Source: Pegea sp. RAD2-039
Lineage: Eukaryota; Chordata; Thaliacea; Salpida; Salpidae
Direction: 5' to 3'
Assembly: GCA_034620365.1 (NCBI GenBank)
Contig: JAQGEQ010000213.1
Location: 372,001-436,000, forward strand
DNA length: 64,000 bases
Every line of letters begins with the position of its first letter. The stretch's first letter is position 1. Under the pieces are notes generated by a model, which was given only the letters and a program-made list of their open reading frames with translations, searched no databases and was not told the origin of the DNA. The translations under genes were made by a program, and so were the position numbers. Below, one piece after another: positions 1-15,766 of this stretch.

Positions 1-141
1 AGAAAAAAAGATTTAACAAACTAAATTGTTTTTTTTATAAGAATCATGATTACGGAAAATAATAACTTCCTTTAACTACTATCATATATACAGATAAGGA
101 CAAAGTAAGTTGTGTTGAAATCTGTTGGTTACAATTATGAC
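1..141. other. AT-rich leader, no gene seen
   Basis: Non-coding AT-rich sequence before the first start codon I can support. The frame that runs into the ATG at 142 is open back to a stop near 106. The true start of the gene could therefore lie a little upstream or outside the window. Confidence 0.4.
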
Positions 142-2683
142 ATGGATAAACCTATCACGATAGAAGATAATAAGTAAGTCAAGCTTGCTTAACTTTATAA
201 AATGAATTCCACTTCATAAAAGAGAAATTACTTATTGCAAGTACTTGCTTAATGCTTTTATATGGTCCAAGCTACCTAAATACAGTAGTTTTAAGAATTT
301 TGTATGAGATTAGTACTAAGAATTTTTATACTAAAACAAAATTTAAATTTTCAAGGGCTTATAAGTAAGTATTAACAATAAATAAACTTTGTCAATGTTT
401 CACCATACTTTTGCGGGGGCTAAGCTTTTAAACAATGAGTAGTTGTCATTAAATAGTAAAATAATACAATGAAAGTTTAAGCTTTTAGATAAGCAAAATT
501 GTTGATTGAGTTTATTATGTTCTTAGGTTTAGTAGAAACAACTTATTTGTTTATTTGCAGAATAAAGTTGATAGATTGATTAAATATGTACCTTCACAGG
601 TCTTTTATACCAAAAACTGAGACAGATATAACTGAAACAAGAGCATCCAAAGAAACAAACAACAGGTTTTCTGTTTTGTTTTAAGTTTTACTATTTTTGA
701 AATTTATTATACAATAAAATTCAAAAAATAATTACTATGCATTTAATTTTACATACTTTAGTTACGAAAGTAAATCAGATCAAGAACTACTTGAAGATCA
801 TCTCACTAACAAGGTCAAGCGTTTGTTGATATCTAAAGCATAAGCTTACAAGTATCATCTAACAATAATTTAAAGCTTTTAAACTTAGTTTTTACAAAGT
901 TTCTAAAATACCTCATCAAAACTTGATTATTTAAAATAGCTTTTAATCGTAAAATAACTTTGTAAAGTAATACTTCTTTTATAAAGTGTAGAAATACAAA
1001 AGCTTTTTACATTTTAATATTATATCAAAAAAACGTATCAAGTTAGAATAGTTTAATGGATGTTTAATTAAAAAAAGTATGATACTAAAAGAATATGAGT
1101 TCTAATAAAATCTTTATCCATTTAATGAATTTTTATTCTATAGAATAATTATTTGGAAGAAACATTTGGTGTGAAAACACATAACAAGGCAATGAGCACA
1201 ATGGGCAACAACTTATCTAATGAAAAAATTTCACTGAGTAGTAATCCATTGGTTTGTAAAAGTTGTTAAACATTTTTAGATTAAGTTTGTATTCAGTTAT
1301 AAATGCGATCATTTTTACTCACTGTAAGTACTTTATTCCAAATTAGTCAATTTACATTTAGGTTTTCTTCTACAGAAATTGGATGAAGATGAAGAAATAG
1401 TATTCGATTTGAAAATTCGGGGTAACTGTCCGAGACCATGGTCCGATCATCTCTACCAAAAACTTTTCCTGGATGTTCAAGGACGAAAGTCAACTTTGTT
1501 GGTTCTTAAGTGTGATGTTACTTGTGTGAATGTTTTTACTGATGTCGAAATGACTCTTTATAGAAGTCGCTACATAGGTAGATGGAAATTAGAAACTTTT
1601 CAATCAGACTAAGCTGATATTTACAGGAGGCAAAAAGGAGAATCTTGCCGAAAATTTTATTTTTGATTTGATGAAGTCCAGCTGGGAGGATAAGATTCCC
1701 AAACTTCAAGTTATCGAGCTTACAATTGATATTGTAATGAGCTCATCACCAAACTTTAATTGTGCTGAGGCGCTTTTGAAACTTATTCAACTTGAAAAAG
1801 TAAAAAGTTTTAAAGATTGCAGTTAAAAAACAATTAAATTAAATTATTCACCTTACAGAGATTTAGTTTTATACTAATTCATACTTTATTTTGTATTTGT
1901 TTAGTTATTTTTGACAATTTTAATTATTTGTATATATTTTTTTATAACTGAAAACATTTGTTTGATATTAAAATGCTAAATTCAATCGATTGTTATTACT
2001 TTGGCTGTTAAAACTAAATCAAAAATCTAGCTTTACGGAAGTCATTTCATTGCAGTAATATTTTCAGAAATATCTAAAACATATCAACTTCAACGGACGA
2101 TTCAAGGTGTTAGTTCGATTTGCTCATTCCTATAAATGGGAATCAAAGGATGAATCAGAACGTGAAAGAATATACCAAGGTTTAATTTGTTTGAAGAAAA
2201 CTTGGGAAACTTAAATATTTAGTTTTACTTCAAGGACTCCGTTTACTTCACCGAGAAGGAATTGAATTAGAAGTCATGGACAAAGACGCAATACTTGAAG
2301 AAATGAAATTAGATCACATTGTGATTTCAGATGAAAGTAGAGCTGAAGAGTTGATTAGACAAAGATTAAGTTGGACTCCACAATCTTCATCTACAGAAGT
2401 AAGTTTAAATTGTTTTCCTTTTTTCATTTGAATAGAAGAAACTAGACACTTTTGCATGATTTCATTTTCTTCATCATTTTATATTTAAGGTGTTCAGACA
2501 TTTAAGATTAATATCAGGTCTTACAATAAAATTATCTTCTAGCAATATTATCAGCAACTTCAAATGCACTCACTGGTTAGGAAAAGTTTAGATATAATCG
2601 TACTCACCTAGCTTATGCTAAAACCAGCTGAGTTAGAAGAATTAGGAAAACTCAAAGAGTGTGAGTTTATGCAAACTTCTTAA
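142..2683 (+). CDS. Unrecognised 10-exon protein, 337 aa
   Basis: Exons: 142-173, 600-665, 762-813, 1144-1251, 1376-1577, 1627-1799, 2068-2179, 2235-2398, 2543-2575, 2612-2683. All introns are GT-AG, every junction phase agrees, and the lengths sum to 1014 nt with one stop at the end. Introns include lengths of 36 nt (2576-2611), 49 nt (1578-1626) and 55 nt (2180-2234). The first 90 or so residues are polar and low in complexity (rich in K, E, N, S, T). The rest looks folded: mixed hydrophobic and charged, with a C-terminal half rich in leucine, glutamate and arginine that is probably helical. There is no signal peptide, no membrane segment and no motif I recognise, so I assign no function. 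A strong donor (GTGAGT) inside the last exon at about 2661 leaves open a longer 3' end. The start is the first ATG in the open frame. Exon structure is fairly sure, identity unknown. Confidence 0.6.
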
Positions 2684-3467
2684 ATCATACAAAAAGTTGT
2701 TCTTCTATTGACATTGTATCAATTGGCAAAGAAAGAATCTAAGATATATTATGCACGATTGCTATGAATATCAAAACATTTCTTTAAAATACCAAAAAAG
2801 TAAAAAGTTGCAGTAAAGCCATTTCATCCTCTTAAGCTTATTGTCGGGTTTTAACTGTTTGCCAAATATCAACAAGACATTTGGTTTTGAAAAAATTTAG
2901 ATGCTTAGTTTATTCATCCATATTTTTTACTTTTCATTTTTTTTCTTCTCTTATATTTCATATCATATTGCACAAATATTTCAAAAAAATATCAACTAAT
3001 GTTTAAATACTGATGTTTCAAGTAGATTTTCTCGCACAGGTTACCTTAGAATTGATCAGTTTTGTCCTTCTAATTTCAAAACATTTTAACGAGCATAGAA
3101 AGGTATAATTATTCGGTGTTCTACTCTATCAAACCAAAGTTTATAGTTTAAAAGTCTTGTTAGTTTTGTTTTTTTATTTGTGCATCAAAAAAACTAATAA
3201 TTATAAATCATGATAAAATGAGAAAAATAATTTATAGTATGTTCTTAGGTACAAACATATAAGTCACTGTACAAATTTCAAGAATGTGTTTGTCCACATA
3301 GATAATAGATTTGGTTTGAAGTGTCAGCAAAGTAGGTATAAAACCAGTATAGAAAAAAAATCTTATAAGACTAGGGTCGATTTAGCAGTTTGATCTGTAA
3401 AACTCTGTAATCAGTAAAACCAAATCTTAAACAATAAAAACGTTTATTGTAAACATCTGTCTAACAA
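2684..3467. other. Intergenic, AT-rich
   Basis: No open frame or paired splice signals that extend either neighbouring gene. It probably holds the 3' UTR of the upstream gene and the promoter of the small gene at 3468. Confidence 0.4.
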
Positions 3468-3939
3468 ATGATAGATTGTGTGTTTGACTGTAAAACGTAT
3501 CGAGAAATTGTTGCTTTTAGTAAGCTACACTTCAAAAACATCTTGATAATTCTTAATACCATCGAATTGTCAGATAAAGAACCCTCGAACGAAAAAGAAT
3601 CAGATTTAGCAGTCAGAAAACTTTACATAATAATGCTGATGGTAATGATAAAAATAAATCTTTATCTTTTTCAAACTTCACCCTAACTTGAATTAAGTCC
3701 GTTTTGTTCTAACCCTGATTGAAGAAAATCCAAATATGTTTCATATACAGAAAAAACGGAGATATCGGAAACAAGCTAAAGCTAGAAAGGGTGAAACTGC
3801 TAGGACTTATGCATCTGATTCTTCATCTCTTTCTACATCTGAAGAAGAGTTTGAACCTCTTATGGAGCATGATATGTATCATCTCAAACATTTCCTTCGT
3901 TTAGAAAAGATTCTCTATAAAACAAAAAATGATTTTTAA
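3468..3939 (+). CDS. Small unrecognised protein, about 120 aa, two exons
   Basis: Exon 3468-3641 starts at ATG and ends in phase 0 before GTAATG. Exon 3751-3939 follows a CAG acceptor in phase 0 and ends in TAA. The joined product is about 120 aa. The N-terminal half is hydrophobic and mixed. The second exon opens with a basic stretch (KKRRYRKQAKARKG) that could be a nuclear or nucleic-acid-binding signal, followed by a Ser/Glu-rich segment and a short helical end. I do not recognise the family. A further open block at 4290-4385, behind a good acceptor (TTTCCAG), might be an alternative last exon. The splice fit and the compositional change support a gene; the product is unknown. Confidence 0.4.
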
Positions 3940-5564
3940 TATATATGTACAATTTTCGGATGAGCTAAATCATCTTTGTGTGGAGTCAGTTTGTTGAACA
4001 ATAAATCACAAAACGCATGAGTTTTTTTGTAGTTACATCTCATATTTTCTTTTTATGTTTATTTTTCAACTACATACAGGTCTTAATTACTGACTGGAGT
4101 CATAGATTTAGCAAGATAGTATGAAAAAACTATTTTACATTGAGTTAAACAAATTAGCTGTTAACATCATTTATTTGCTTATTAACGAATAAATTGTTAT
4201 AACAGCTTGGCAAATTTTTAATGTTGAACAGCTACTTAATCTATGTAATTATTGATAACATATCTAAACTCTTGTTCATTAATTTCCAGTCTTGGGATGA
4301 AAATACAAAAGAGAAAAAAGAAACAAGCTCCACAGACTGCTTTCAACAGCATTTGAAAACTAAACTTGAAACAATATTGAGATGAACATTTAATCTGTTA
4401 CACAAAGGCTTTTGTAGATATTTTACAAGCTTTAGAGCAATTGCTCGTAATTTGGTCGTCAAAAAACTTTTGAATATTTACTCTACTGCTTTGATTGCAT
4501 AATATATTTGAAATTAAGCCTGAGAATCTTACTTTTAATTTTTCATTGCTTTAATTTTGTTATTCAGTTTGATTTTGAATTAATTTAGGGTTAAATGTTA
4601 AAATTTTTTGTTTACTTTTATCTGAAACATTCTTTTGAAGTTATTGACTAAAAATATTATGATTGGTCTGTCATAATGAGATGATACAACAAAATTACTA
4701 TGACTAAATTGTATTTACTCAAGCTACTAACACATTTGATTGTATGTTGGTTATTTCAAGATATTCGTGTTAAATAAACCATTAGTTAGAATCGTTTAAA
4801 ACTAATATGGTTTACCTGTCTCAAGATTACAGCAATTTCTTACTCTGAGAAACATTTTTATGGAAACAATCTTTATTGATTAAAGTTTAGGTCCAGGTCT
4901 ATTCAAGTTGACAGTTTTGATTGTTCTTGGTATGATTAGGTCTTAGGTAATCGCTTGCAATATTTTCTAAAGCGTTTTTGTTAAAACAAGAAGTAAATTT
5001 TTTCTCTAAAGACCAAAACGATATGTTAAATTTAGGAAAAAAGTATGTATATGGTAACAATTTCATACATTAAAAAATATTGTATTGATTTTAAAGTTCA
5101 AATTCTAAAAAAAGGAATGATTACATCAAAATAATCGACATTTGACATAAATGTCTAGTTTAGTTGACTTTATATCTTACTAAATAGTTGAGTGATTAAC
5201 TTAATTTGATATTCAGATATCTTGTTTAAAAAACTTCATAAATACTTAATATTCTACTATTTATTCATGTTTATATACATATATATAGCTGAACAAAGAC
5301 TGATGTTATTGCAGTAATCAAAATGTTTATACAGCTTATGTTAGCAATATAGTTTACTGTAATATGTTGTTTAAAGGCCTTAATCAAATTTTTACAATTA
5401 AAAGCTTTTTACGAGTGATTAATAATTAACAAGCTTATAATCAATTTTATCATCCCAAATTCTTGCACATAATGCAATTTGTACTTTTAATTATTACAAC
5501 TTTTACGACTTTTCTTTTTAAGTAAGTTCGTAAGACAGATTTAGATTATTATACTTCAACAAAA
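3940..5564. other. Intergenic, with one orphan exon-like block (4290-4385)
   Basis: Mostly AT-rich and without long frames. At 4290-4385 a polypyrimidine-AG acceptor is followed by 31 open codons of polar sequence (starting SWDENTKEKK) and a TGA. It could be a terminal exon of the small gene just upstream, but no donor in the right phase is evident. Confidence 0.3.
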
Positions 5565-8129
5565 ATGATGAAAAATAGTTTTCTTTGTTTGATTGCGATA
5601 ATATTTATATGTAGCAAAGCAAAATCATTATCATTAGAGAAGAAATCATCTATCTCAAGCAAACTTCTTTTAGTATCGTTTGATGGATTTCGGTAAAAAA
5701 AGTTGAAAGTTCTCTGTTATTTTAAATTTCTACGATAATCATAATAAATATTTTAACAATTTGAATAATAAATTTATAAATATAAAAAAGGTTATACTTG
5801 GCCTGTTCAGTAAGACTTAAATTGAAACAAAGAAGTAGATCTTAAATCAAAGTATTTATCTTAATTCAGTTGGGATTACGCGGAACGAAGAAAAGATTTA
5901 AAAAACTTTCAATATCTTGAGAAAAATGGAATAAAAGCTGATTACGTTAAAAGTGCCTTTCCAACTCAAACTTCGCCAAATCATATGTCAATTGCAACAG
6001 GTAAAGCTTAACTGAACGTGTTTCAGGAAAACTAATGTTTCGTTACATCATCAAGGACGCTATGTAGAATCTCATGGAGTTGTTCATAATTGTGATTATA
6101 ATATAAGCTCAGGTTTTGCATTATCCAGCTTTTATTCTGCTTTAAAAAATAACGATTGGTGGGATAATGGCGCTGAACCAATATGGGTTACAGCAGTTCA
6201 GCAAGTAAGTGCTTATGTTGTTGTCTATGCTGTTGATGGCAAAATATTTTCAATAATTTTAGGGGTTACGAAGCGGAGGAATACTTTTCCCTGGTTCTAA
6301 CTCTACATATAACGGTGTAAGTGCAACAGAATCGATTCTTGATGAGCAGGATACACCAAAGGATGAAACTGCCTGGAGGACTAATATTGACACTGCAATG
6401 GATTGGTTTCTCGATAAAGATTATCACATGATCGCTTTATATTTTAATGAGGTTTGTTAAACAGCTGAAATGAATAAGTAAGATGTCATATTGTTTCAAA
6501 GTTTGCAATAAAATAATAGAAAACAATTTAAATTCATAAAAAGAATTCTTTTTTTCACCTCAGCCAGATAAAACAGGTCATAAATATGGACCAGATAACG
6601 CCGCAATCGCAGAAGAGATGATGCCTCTTTTGGATCGTACGATAGGCTATCTACTTGAACAAATTAATGATAGAGGGCTCAAAGAAGTTCTTGATGTAAT
6701 CATCACCAGGTAAAATGAATTTAGTTAGCTTCATAAGTTTTAGGTTGGTTCCATTTTATTTTTATCTTTATAAATTCTAGTTAAAGCTAATGTTCATTGT
6801 TTAGAAAGCTAAATACTACTTTAAACAAACCATTTACTCTAATGGCAGCTTGTGTGTCATCTCTCTACAAAGTAAATTTAAACTTGATTATCTTATGTAG
6901 AAGCAACTTTAGAGAGATTTTTATAAGATTTTGACCTGCTGTCGCAGTGAGCTTTGTTGTTTTAGTTACAGCCTTTAAATAATATTTAAATTCAACCAGC
7001 ATCTGTAAGATTGTTCATTTCACTTAATGTGATTGTAATAATTATAAGAGTTTATATCTTATTATTGTATCTTACTGAAACAGTGATCATGGTTTTGACA
7101 CCATTAACACGACGGTAAAACGAAACGACCCAGATGCAATATCGCTCAGTAAATATATAAATGAGTCAGATATTTCTTTCCAATTTTCTTATGGTCCTCT
7201 TGGACTGGTTCAGCCTTTACCTGGACGAGAAAAGGAAGTATTTAACGCCTTAAAAAGTAATTTTCTATTTTGATTTAGTGATTAGTAAATTTCTGGATCA
7301 ATTTTTGATTAAATATGCAACGTATATTTTGATTAATTTTATGTTTTAATTTAAGTAAGGTAATCTAAATTGCTTTTAAATAGTATAGTAATATAATCAA
7401 TAGAATAAAGTTATTTCAATCAAATTGGTAAATGTATGTAACATGTAAACAAAGTTATTCAAAAAAATTATATAACACATTCAGTAAACATTTACCTTAA
7501 AATTACTGCTATCAACGTTATGAGCTGAAAACATTTTAGATGGAAACAACGTGAGCATGAATGTTTACATGAAAGAAGGTTTACCTGAAAGCTGGCACTA
7601 TGGACAAAATGATAGAGTTACATCAATAGTGGTTAGTGCAAATCCAGGGTACTCTGTATACTGGGTGAGTTCACAATTTTTCCAATTTTCTATGCTAGCC
7701 TCATTCAAATCTCCATTTAACTCAAACTGAACTTTTAGCTTTTTACTGGATTTCATCCTAATACAGGAGAACACGGTTATGATAATAATTTAGCTAACAT
7801 GAGAGCTTCGTATTACAGTATTGGCCCATCATTCAAAGTAAGTTAAATATATGATAAATTCAAGCAGATAAATCAGCCAATTATAAATGAATTAGAATAC
7901 TTTACTCATAAATAAATAAAATTTTCAGAAAAACCTAAAGATAAAAGGATTTGAAAATGTTCATATTTATCCACTTATGTGTCATCTACTAGGACTGGAA
8001 CCCTTTCCAAACAATGGATCATTGAGCGTTCTTAATGAAACACTTATTGTAAAAAGCAAAGCTCCTGCTTTATATTTTTCAAAATACTTTGTATACTTAT
8101 TTTCATTATACTATTTCACTGTTTTTTAA
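5565..8129 (+). CDS. ENPP-family ectonucleotide pyrophosphatase/phosphodiesterase (ENPP4/5-like), 446 aa
   Basis: Exons: 5565-5692, 5870-6000, 6056-6204, 6263-6451, 6564-6709, 7084-7256, 7540-7664, 7739-7837, 7929-8129 (1341 nt, phases consistent). The protein starts with a hydrophobic signal peptide (about residues 5-20). The alkaline-phosphodiesterase fold follows with the two-zinc site: DGF (D40), catalytic Thr77 in FPTQTSPNH, an Asp and His in EPDKTGHKYGP, the DH pair of SDHGF, and the last His in TGEHGYDN. Potential N-glycosylation sites are present. The extreme C terminus is hydrophobic and aromatic, fitting a membrane or GPI anchor. Length and the absence of somatomedin-B and nuclease-like domains place it with ENPP4-7 and not ENPP1-3. 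By family it hydrolyses phosphodiester or pyrophosphate bonds of nucleotides or lipids outside the cell; the exact substrate cannot be told. An AATAAA near 8300 may be its poly(A) signal. Confidence 0.92.
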
Positions 8130-8429
8130 TTGGCTTGATGAAGTCGAATTTCTAAAGGTTCTCTAATTCCCTGGATTGAAAAGCTGATGATTTTATTCTA
8201 TTTGAAAATATTTACATTATGTTGATCACAATTGAACAGTCACGCCTCTATAGACTTGCTTTGTATTCAGAACTTCGCCCCTTTTCTATTATATTCAAAA
8301 TAAAGCAGGAATTGATTTTACAGGATCTGCTGACAAATCTACTAAATATATATTTTCAAGTTTTACTGCATAGTTGAGATTGGTAGATTTAAGTTTATAT
8401 CAGAAAACTACCTTACTGCATACGTAAAT

Positions 8430-10300
8430 GTCTTCAGAATGCAAGCAATCACGTGCTAATCATTATATGCTTTTTTTCTATGTGCTTGCAGTTAGTTTGT
8501 TTGTTGTTACGTACATTTGTTGTTGTAGTGCGCGCTTTACAGGAGAAAAAAACTCTCTTATAGAGTGCTTATCATTACAATCTACTCTACTGTATCTGTT
8601 TTGTTTTAGCGAATTATTGCCACTTGCTTTATCTTTATTGGACCTTGGTGCAGTTAAAGTTCAGCAAGAGTTTAAAATTAGCTTTTGTGCCAGACACAGT
8701 ATACATTTAATTGAGTATTATTGTTTTTTTTTTAAGTAAAATAGTTTTACAAGCTAATACTTCGGTGTCAGCTACGATAGAAGAGATGAAAGTTGAAAAA
8801 ATGGTGCTACTGTTGGACAGACGTTATGTAAACACCAGCCTTTTTAAATACAATTGGCATATAGAGCGATATGACCCCGAAAATTTCAAGCCTCAGATGA
8901 AACTCCAACCCTCAACAAATACAAGGTTGCTGCAGAGATCAATGGGATACTCATCAAGATGGATTTGTAAATTTTCGAAAAAGGTCCATTAACTCTCCGC
9001 GAAATGAATAAGAGATTCGGGATTTAAAAAATCTATAGATATAATAATAGATGATTGGCACAAAGATACCTTGGGTAAAATATCTTGATAGTATTATTAT
9101 TTGAGGCAAATCATTTTAAAAGTTACAAAAGCAATCTTAAAGGTTTCGAAAATTCATCGGAGACAAAAAATGACTTTAAAGAGTCCAAAAAAGTAAATGG
9201 AGAGATAGAATAAAATAATTTTGAGAGCAGTAAGATGGGCATTAAAGTACAGATAAAGATTGGGAGAGAAACATTACCCAGTCAGCATTATATTCCATTG
9301 ATGAAACTTTACTATTTTCGGAAAGGCAGTACAAGTGGTATAGCGACCATAATCGGTTTCTCGGCCAAAGATTGGTCGTATTTAGAGGGTGCGTCCTCAA
9401 TAAGGAAATAATGACCAGCTATGAGGGTTGAGGTACCAGAAGTTGTGACATTGTTCCGAAGAGAAGAGCAGCGGCGTTGAGATTTGGCGGCTCACCAGAT
9501 CATTTAAAAGTATACATCTGACGATCATAAAAACTTGTTTAAAGTTTAGTTTGACAGAAGTTGGTAGACCTTTTGAGTCGGTGCTAGCATATCAAATGTC
9601 ATGATTGGAATCTAATTACTCCAGGGTACCAGTAATCAGTTTATTTTGATCTGCTGCTCAAAATTAACCGGAAGCTAACGCTAAAAACGGTAGATATAGT
9701 CCAAAGCAACATAAAACCAATTTCACTGGATATTTTAAGGTATGAAATTACGAAAATAAACCAAGATAGTAATTAAACATTATACGATTTGCCACCAGCT
9801 AGAAAGATAGTAGAAACTATCTAAAATATAAGCTGTTACATCCATAGAGCTTTAAAGAAAATCTCTTATTAAATTTTACACTGATAAAAAAGCAAACTAC
9901 CGCTTTCATAATACACTACCATAGATAGTTCATCAATAACGAAGTTTTAGTCTATTCTTATCATGAGGAAGATTGACTGGCTGCTTTTCGAAAATTATAT
10001 ACATTAATTGGCAACTATCTTTTAGGAATTAAAACCTGCGTCTCGAGAGAAAGTGAGTCTTCTTAAAGTGGTTTTTACACGGAGACTGGAGGCTTAAATG
10101 CACGATGCCGGCATTCGGCCCCATTATAAACATCGTGATGCGTTATAAGGCAACTAAGACTTCATTGTAAATTTCTTGCATTGCTGCTCTCTAGAGTACA
10201 AAATTAATCGAAAGGAGAGGCAAATTAAAAGTATTTTAGTCTGATGCTACTCAAAATAAAACTTTGCTTTTAGCTTAGTTTTCCCTCGCTTCTTAAACAA
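8430..10300. mobile_element. GC-shifted patch of degenerate element-like DNA
   Basis: Base composition is clearly less AT-rich than the flanks. Short coding-looking stretches are interrupted by stops, for example about 8745-8990 (a reading rich in charged and aromatic residues), about 9305-9410 and about 10070-10170. None has a start, clean splice sites or a motif I can assign. There are no obvious terminal repeats. The SINE at 10492 lies just downstream. It is most likely the decayed body of one or more transposons; this is inference from composition and broken frames. Confidence 0.35.
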
Positions 10301-10491
10301 TTTTTGAGGCAACTTTTATTATATTGTCTGAGAATATTGAATAACCTGATAAGGATTTTTTTACTAATAAAATAAGTATTGAAAAAAGACTTACTTTGAA
10401 TTTTTGAACATCTTACTTAAAATATCTCCTTCCTAATCGTTTTCCAAATGCCTTCTCTCTTTTATAAGAGGTACATACATATATACATATA

Positions 10492-10680
10492 GTCCTGCTT
10501 GGTGGCAAAGCGGTTACTACACCTAGCTACAAGGTACATCTAGCTAGGAAGTACCGGGTTCGACCCCAGGTGGAGCCATTTAAAACTCCTGAGAAAAACC
10601 ATAAAAAACTCCTGAGAATGTGTGTTAGTGAGATGTGCTCTCTCTAGGCACCCTCCTTCGCATTTATATATATAAAAAAA
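10492..10680 (+). mobile_element. tRNA-derived SINE with LINE-like 3' tail
   Basis: The 5' part is tRNA-like. A box TGGCAAAGCGG lies at 10503-10513 and B box GGTTCGACCCC at 10557-10567, a spacing that fits an RNA polymerase III promoter, and it is followed by GGTGGAGCCA. From about 10612 the sequence (GAATGTGTGTTAG ... GGCACCCTCCTTCGCATTTA) matches the 3' end of the LINE at 41684-41770 and, inverted, of the copies at 18668 and 45289. A short TA-rich run ends it. A tRNA head with a tail borrowed from a partner LINE is the classic SINE design and implies mobilisation by that LINE's reverse transcriptase. It is not a functional tRNA, because the acceptor stem does not pair. Confidence 0.75.
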
Positions 10681-12089
10681 ATAAGGATAGGCCAAAAGAA
10701 TAAAAATATGTTGTAAAATACTAAAAAGAATAAAAGCAAAGCTGAATTATTAAAATTCAGAATTTAAATTCAGATAAAACATTTTTGCAATTTAGCTAGC
10801 TATTAGATTATCTCGAAATTACTACCTTTTTATTGTTGAACACAACAATAGACAATGATTCTTAGATTTAAAAAGTACTAATGACTGGAAGTTACGTTGA
10901 TTTTGAAATTTATTTATTTATTACAATAAATGCGAATTAAAATAAATGGTAAATTAAGCGATTTAATTGGCTTAAAATCTTAACTTATTTATGAATTTTG
11001 TCGATAAATTAAAAATTAAATCACCTGAGATCGCTTAAACTCACTACAAAAAAGGAATTAACAAAAAAATTTAAAGAAAGTTACGTGGAGTTGAGTATTT
11101 TAATGTTTATACATTTTTTAACATTTGTAGTTAAAACTGCTGTGAGACTACTAATCACGTGATAGATTTTCGAGTGTCTAACAGCCATCTTAGCAGTTCT
11201 GTTTGACCCAGAACGATTTGCTGCTGCCTATTTTTCTGTATGTTTAGATATTTACCGATTTTTTACTTTAGATTTTAGCAGGTCAGATAGATAGACATGT
11301 ATTTTAATATAAAAGATTGAAGGGGCTGAGTTGTAATTTTCACTAATAGATTATTTTACTAAATATATTTAAACTGTCATATTTATAGGTTTTGAGCTAC
11401 AAATTTTAGTGAAACAGTTTTATAATTATATTTAAATTATTATTTTTTAAGTTAAATTTTTTATCATTTATTTATATAAAACAGAGGCTTCAGTATTTAA
11501 TTAGTTTTCTTCTATTACTTAAATCATGTCTTTGATAATGTTTTTATTATTTTATTTGAGAATAACTCATATTTAAAATGTATTATTCACTGTAAAGTAA
11601 ACAAATATTTATTCTGATTTTAAGAATAACCTAACTTCCTCTAGCTATTTTAAATGTATATTCTTATTTATGCAACTGAATGTTATATTTCAAATTTTTA
11701 TATTATTTTTTAAACAAGTTAATAGAAAAGTTGTCAATCATAATAGATTTTATTTCATATTTGCTTCATCGTACAAGCTGTTGTTTTTCAATATAAATAA
11801 AAAATATGCTAAATAAATTTATTTCATTCTAAATGTTTTCTGATTATTTTGGTTTCTATACTTAAAAGATTACAATTATCATAGGACTTATCATAGTCAC
11901 ATGATTTATTTTTATTTAATAGAGCTTATATGTTGGCTAAAGAAGATTTCATTGTTATAAATTAGAAGTATTTTGTGAATTAAATTTGATTATAATTTCT
12001 ATTTAAACTTTTTTTAGATTGATTAATGTATAAGCATCTTTTTACTCAGGTTTCTTGGTAAAATTTATAATATTAAAGCTTGATCTACA
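10681..12089. other. Intergenic, upstream of the hnRNP gene
   Basis: Very AT-rich and without exons. It should contain the promoter and 5' UTR of the hnRNP gene. A slightly GC-richer island around 11130-11310 stands out but carries no frame. Confidence 0.35.

Positions 12090-15766
<3,677 letters not shown>

Noticed and set aside
1376..1612. Single-exon ORF ending at 1612 as a complete gene
   Set aside because: The frame starts at TTG behind a splice acceptor, and the stop lies inside a 49-nt intron (1578-1626). It is one internal exon.
8428..8739. 103-aa open frame with hydrophobic stretches as a membrane protein
   Set aside because: It has no homology I recognise, no splice context, and lies at the edge of degenerate repeat-like DNA.
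10495..10587. Functional tRNA gene
   Set aside because: A and B boxes are present but the acceptor ends do not pair and the sequence runs straight into a LINE-like tail, so it is a SINE head.
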